23,013 nt of DNA from a virus. The position numbers were made by a program, and so were the translations under genes. Location: positions 1-23,013 of the IMG/VR virus record IMGVR_UViG_3300021962_000683. One strand, 5' to 3'. This document shows, piece after piece, positions 22,920-23,013 of the stretch. The notes beneath the pieces are model-generated. The model ran no database searches, had not been told where the DNA came from, and saw only the letters and a list, made by a program, of their open reading frames with translations. How positions within the stretch are numbered: the stretch's first letter is position 1; every line of letters begins with the position of its first letter.

Positions 22920-23013
22920 ATGTTTGATAATTGGTTCAAGTCTTGGGAAGATATGTTTACTTATGACAACTGGAAAAAAGAAGTCATTAAGTTTAACAAA
23001 AAAGTATGTAAAT
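22920..23013 (+). CDS. Start of a further gene (truncated by window end)
   Basis: ATG 22920 follows AAAGGAG at a good distance. The first 31 residues (MFDNWFKSWEDMFTYDNWKK, then EVIKFNKKVCK) are aromatic and amphipathic, with W5, W9 and W18 in a helical pattern, and have no signal peptide. The family is not recognised with confidence. It is 28 bases after the tip-protein stop and probably belongs to the same transcript. Confidence 0.65.
   Translation, partial: MFDNWFKSWEDMFTYDNWKKEVIKFNKKVCK

Noticed and set aside
1-23013. Apparent absence of CCGG and CGCG and scarcity of TCGA
   Set aside because: These words need codons (CCG, xCC, CGx) that are rare in this AT-rich genome, so low counts are expected without selection; CCTGG occurs at least once (near 20747), so CCWGG is not strictly avoided.

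Overview
The window is a contiguous stretch of a strictly lytic-looking, AT-rich (roughly two thirds A+T by eye) marine-type podovirus genome. All 17 genes lie on the + strand and are tightly packed, with stop/start overlaps at several junctions. The content is one virion-morphogenesis cassette. No terminase, replication, RNA polymerase, lysis or integration gene is visible, so only the structural half of the genome is seen. The layout matches the T7 late region (6.7-7-7.3-8-9-10-11-12-14-15-16-17), but the capsid genes look closer to the Bordetella phage BPP-1 type (portal, Bbp19-like protein, scaffold, short capsid protein, about 140-residue cement protein). I infer a pelagiphage/uncultured marine podovirus, probably of an alphaproteobacterium.

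Region by region: 1-134 holds the 3' end of an upstream gene, an inverted repeat and a perfect 14-base palindrome. 135-1014 holds two small proteins with a shared C-terminal motif flanking a GNAT-like protein. 1025-3710 holds portal, Bbp19-like protein and scaffold. 3711-3915 is the only sizeable non-coding gap. It has an extended -10 promoter and a highly structured leader in front of the capsid gene. 3916-5210 holds capsid and putative cement protein, closed by a hairpin terminator at 5230-5265. 5282-8328 holds the tail tube/nozzle proteins. 8339-17996 holds the internal (ejected) virion proteins, ending in a 2370-residue protein with a lysozyme-like domain and a zinc metallopeptidase domain. 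18018-22891 holds the fibre and tip proteins, including one with a TIG domain and a fibrinogen-like domain. A last gene is cut by the window end.

The genes build a short-tailed particle. The portal, scaffold and capsid assemble the head. The tubular proteins form the tail. The internal proteins are ejected to cross the host envelope. The fibres and tip proteins bind the host.

Two signals go beyond annotation. First, the whole window avoids several short words: CATG (none found), GANTC (one found), GCWGC (none found) and GGWCC (none found). Codon choice switches exactly where those words would otherwise form (His before G, Ser after Asp/Glu, Ala-Ala, Gly-Pro). This points to strong selection by host restriction or methylation systems. 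Second, the capsid mRNA leader contains two copies of a hairpin with the same C/ACAA internal loop and compensating stem differences, a third AGGACA motif that overlaps the ribosome binding site, and competing long-range pairings. It looks like an undescribed structured RNA controlling capsid expression.
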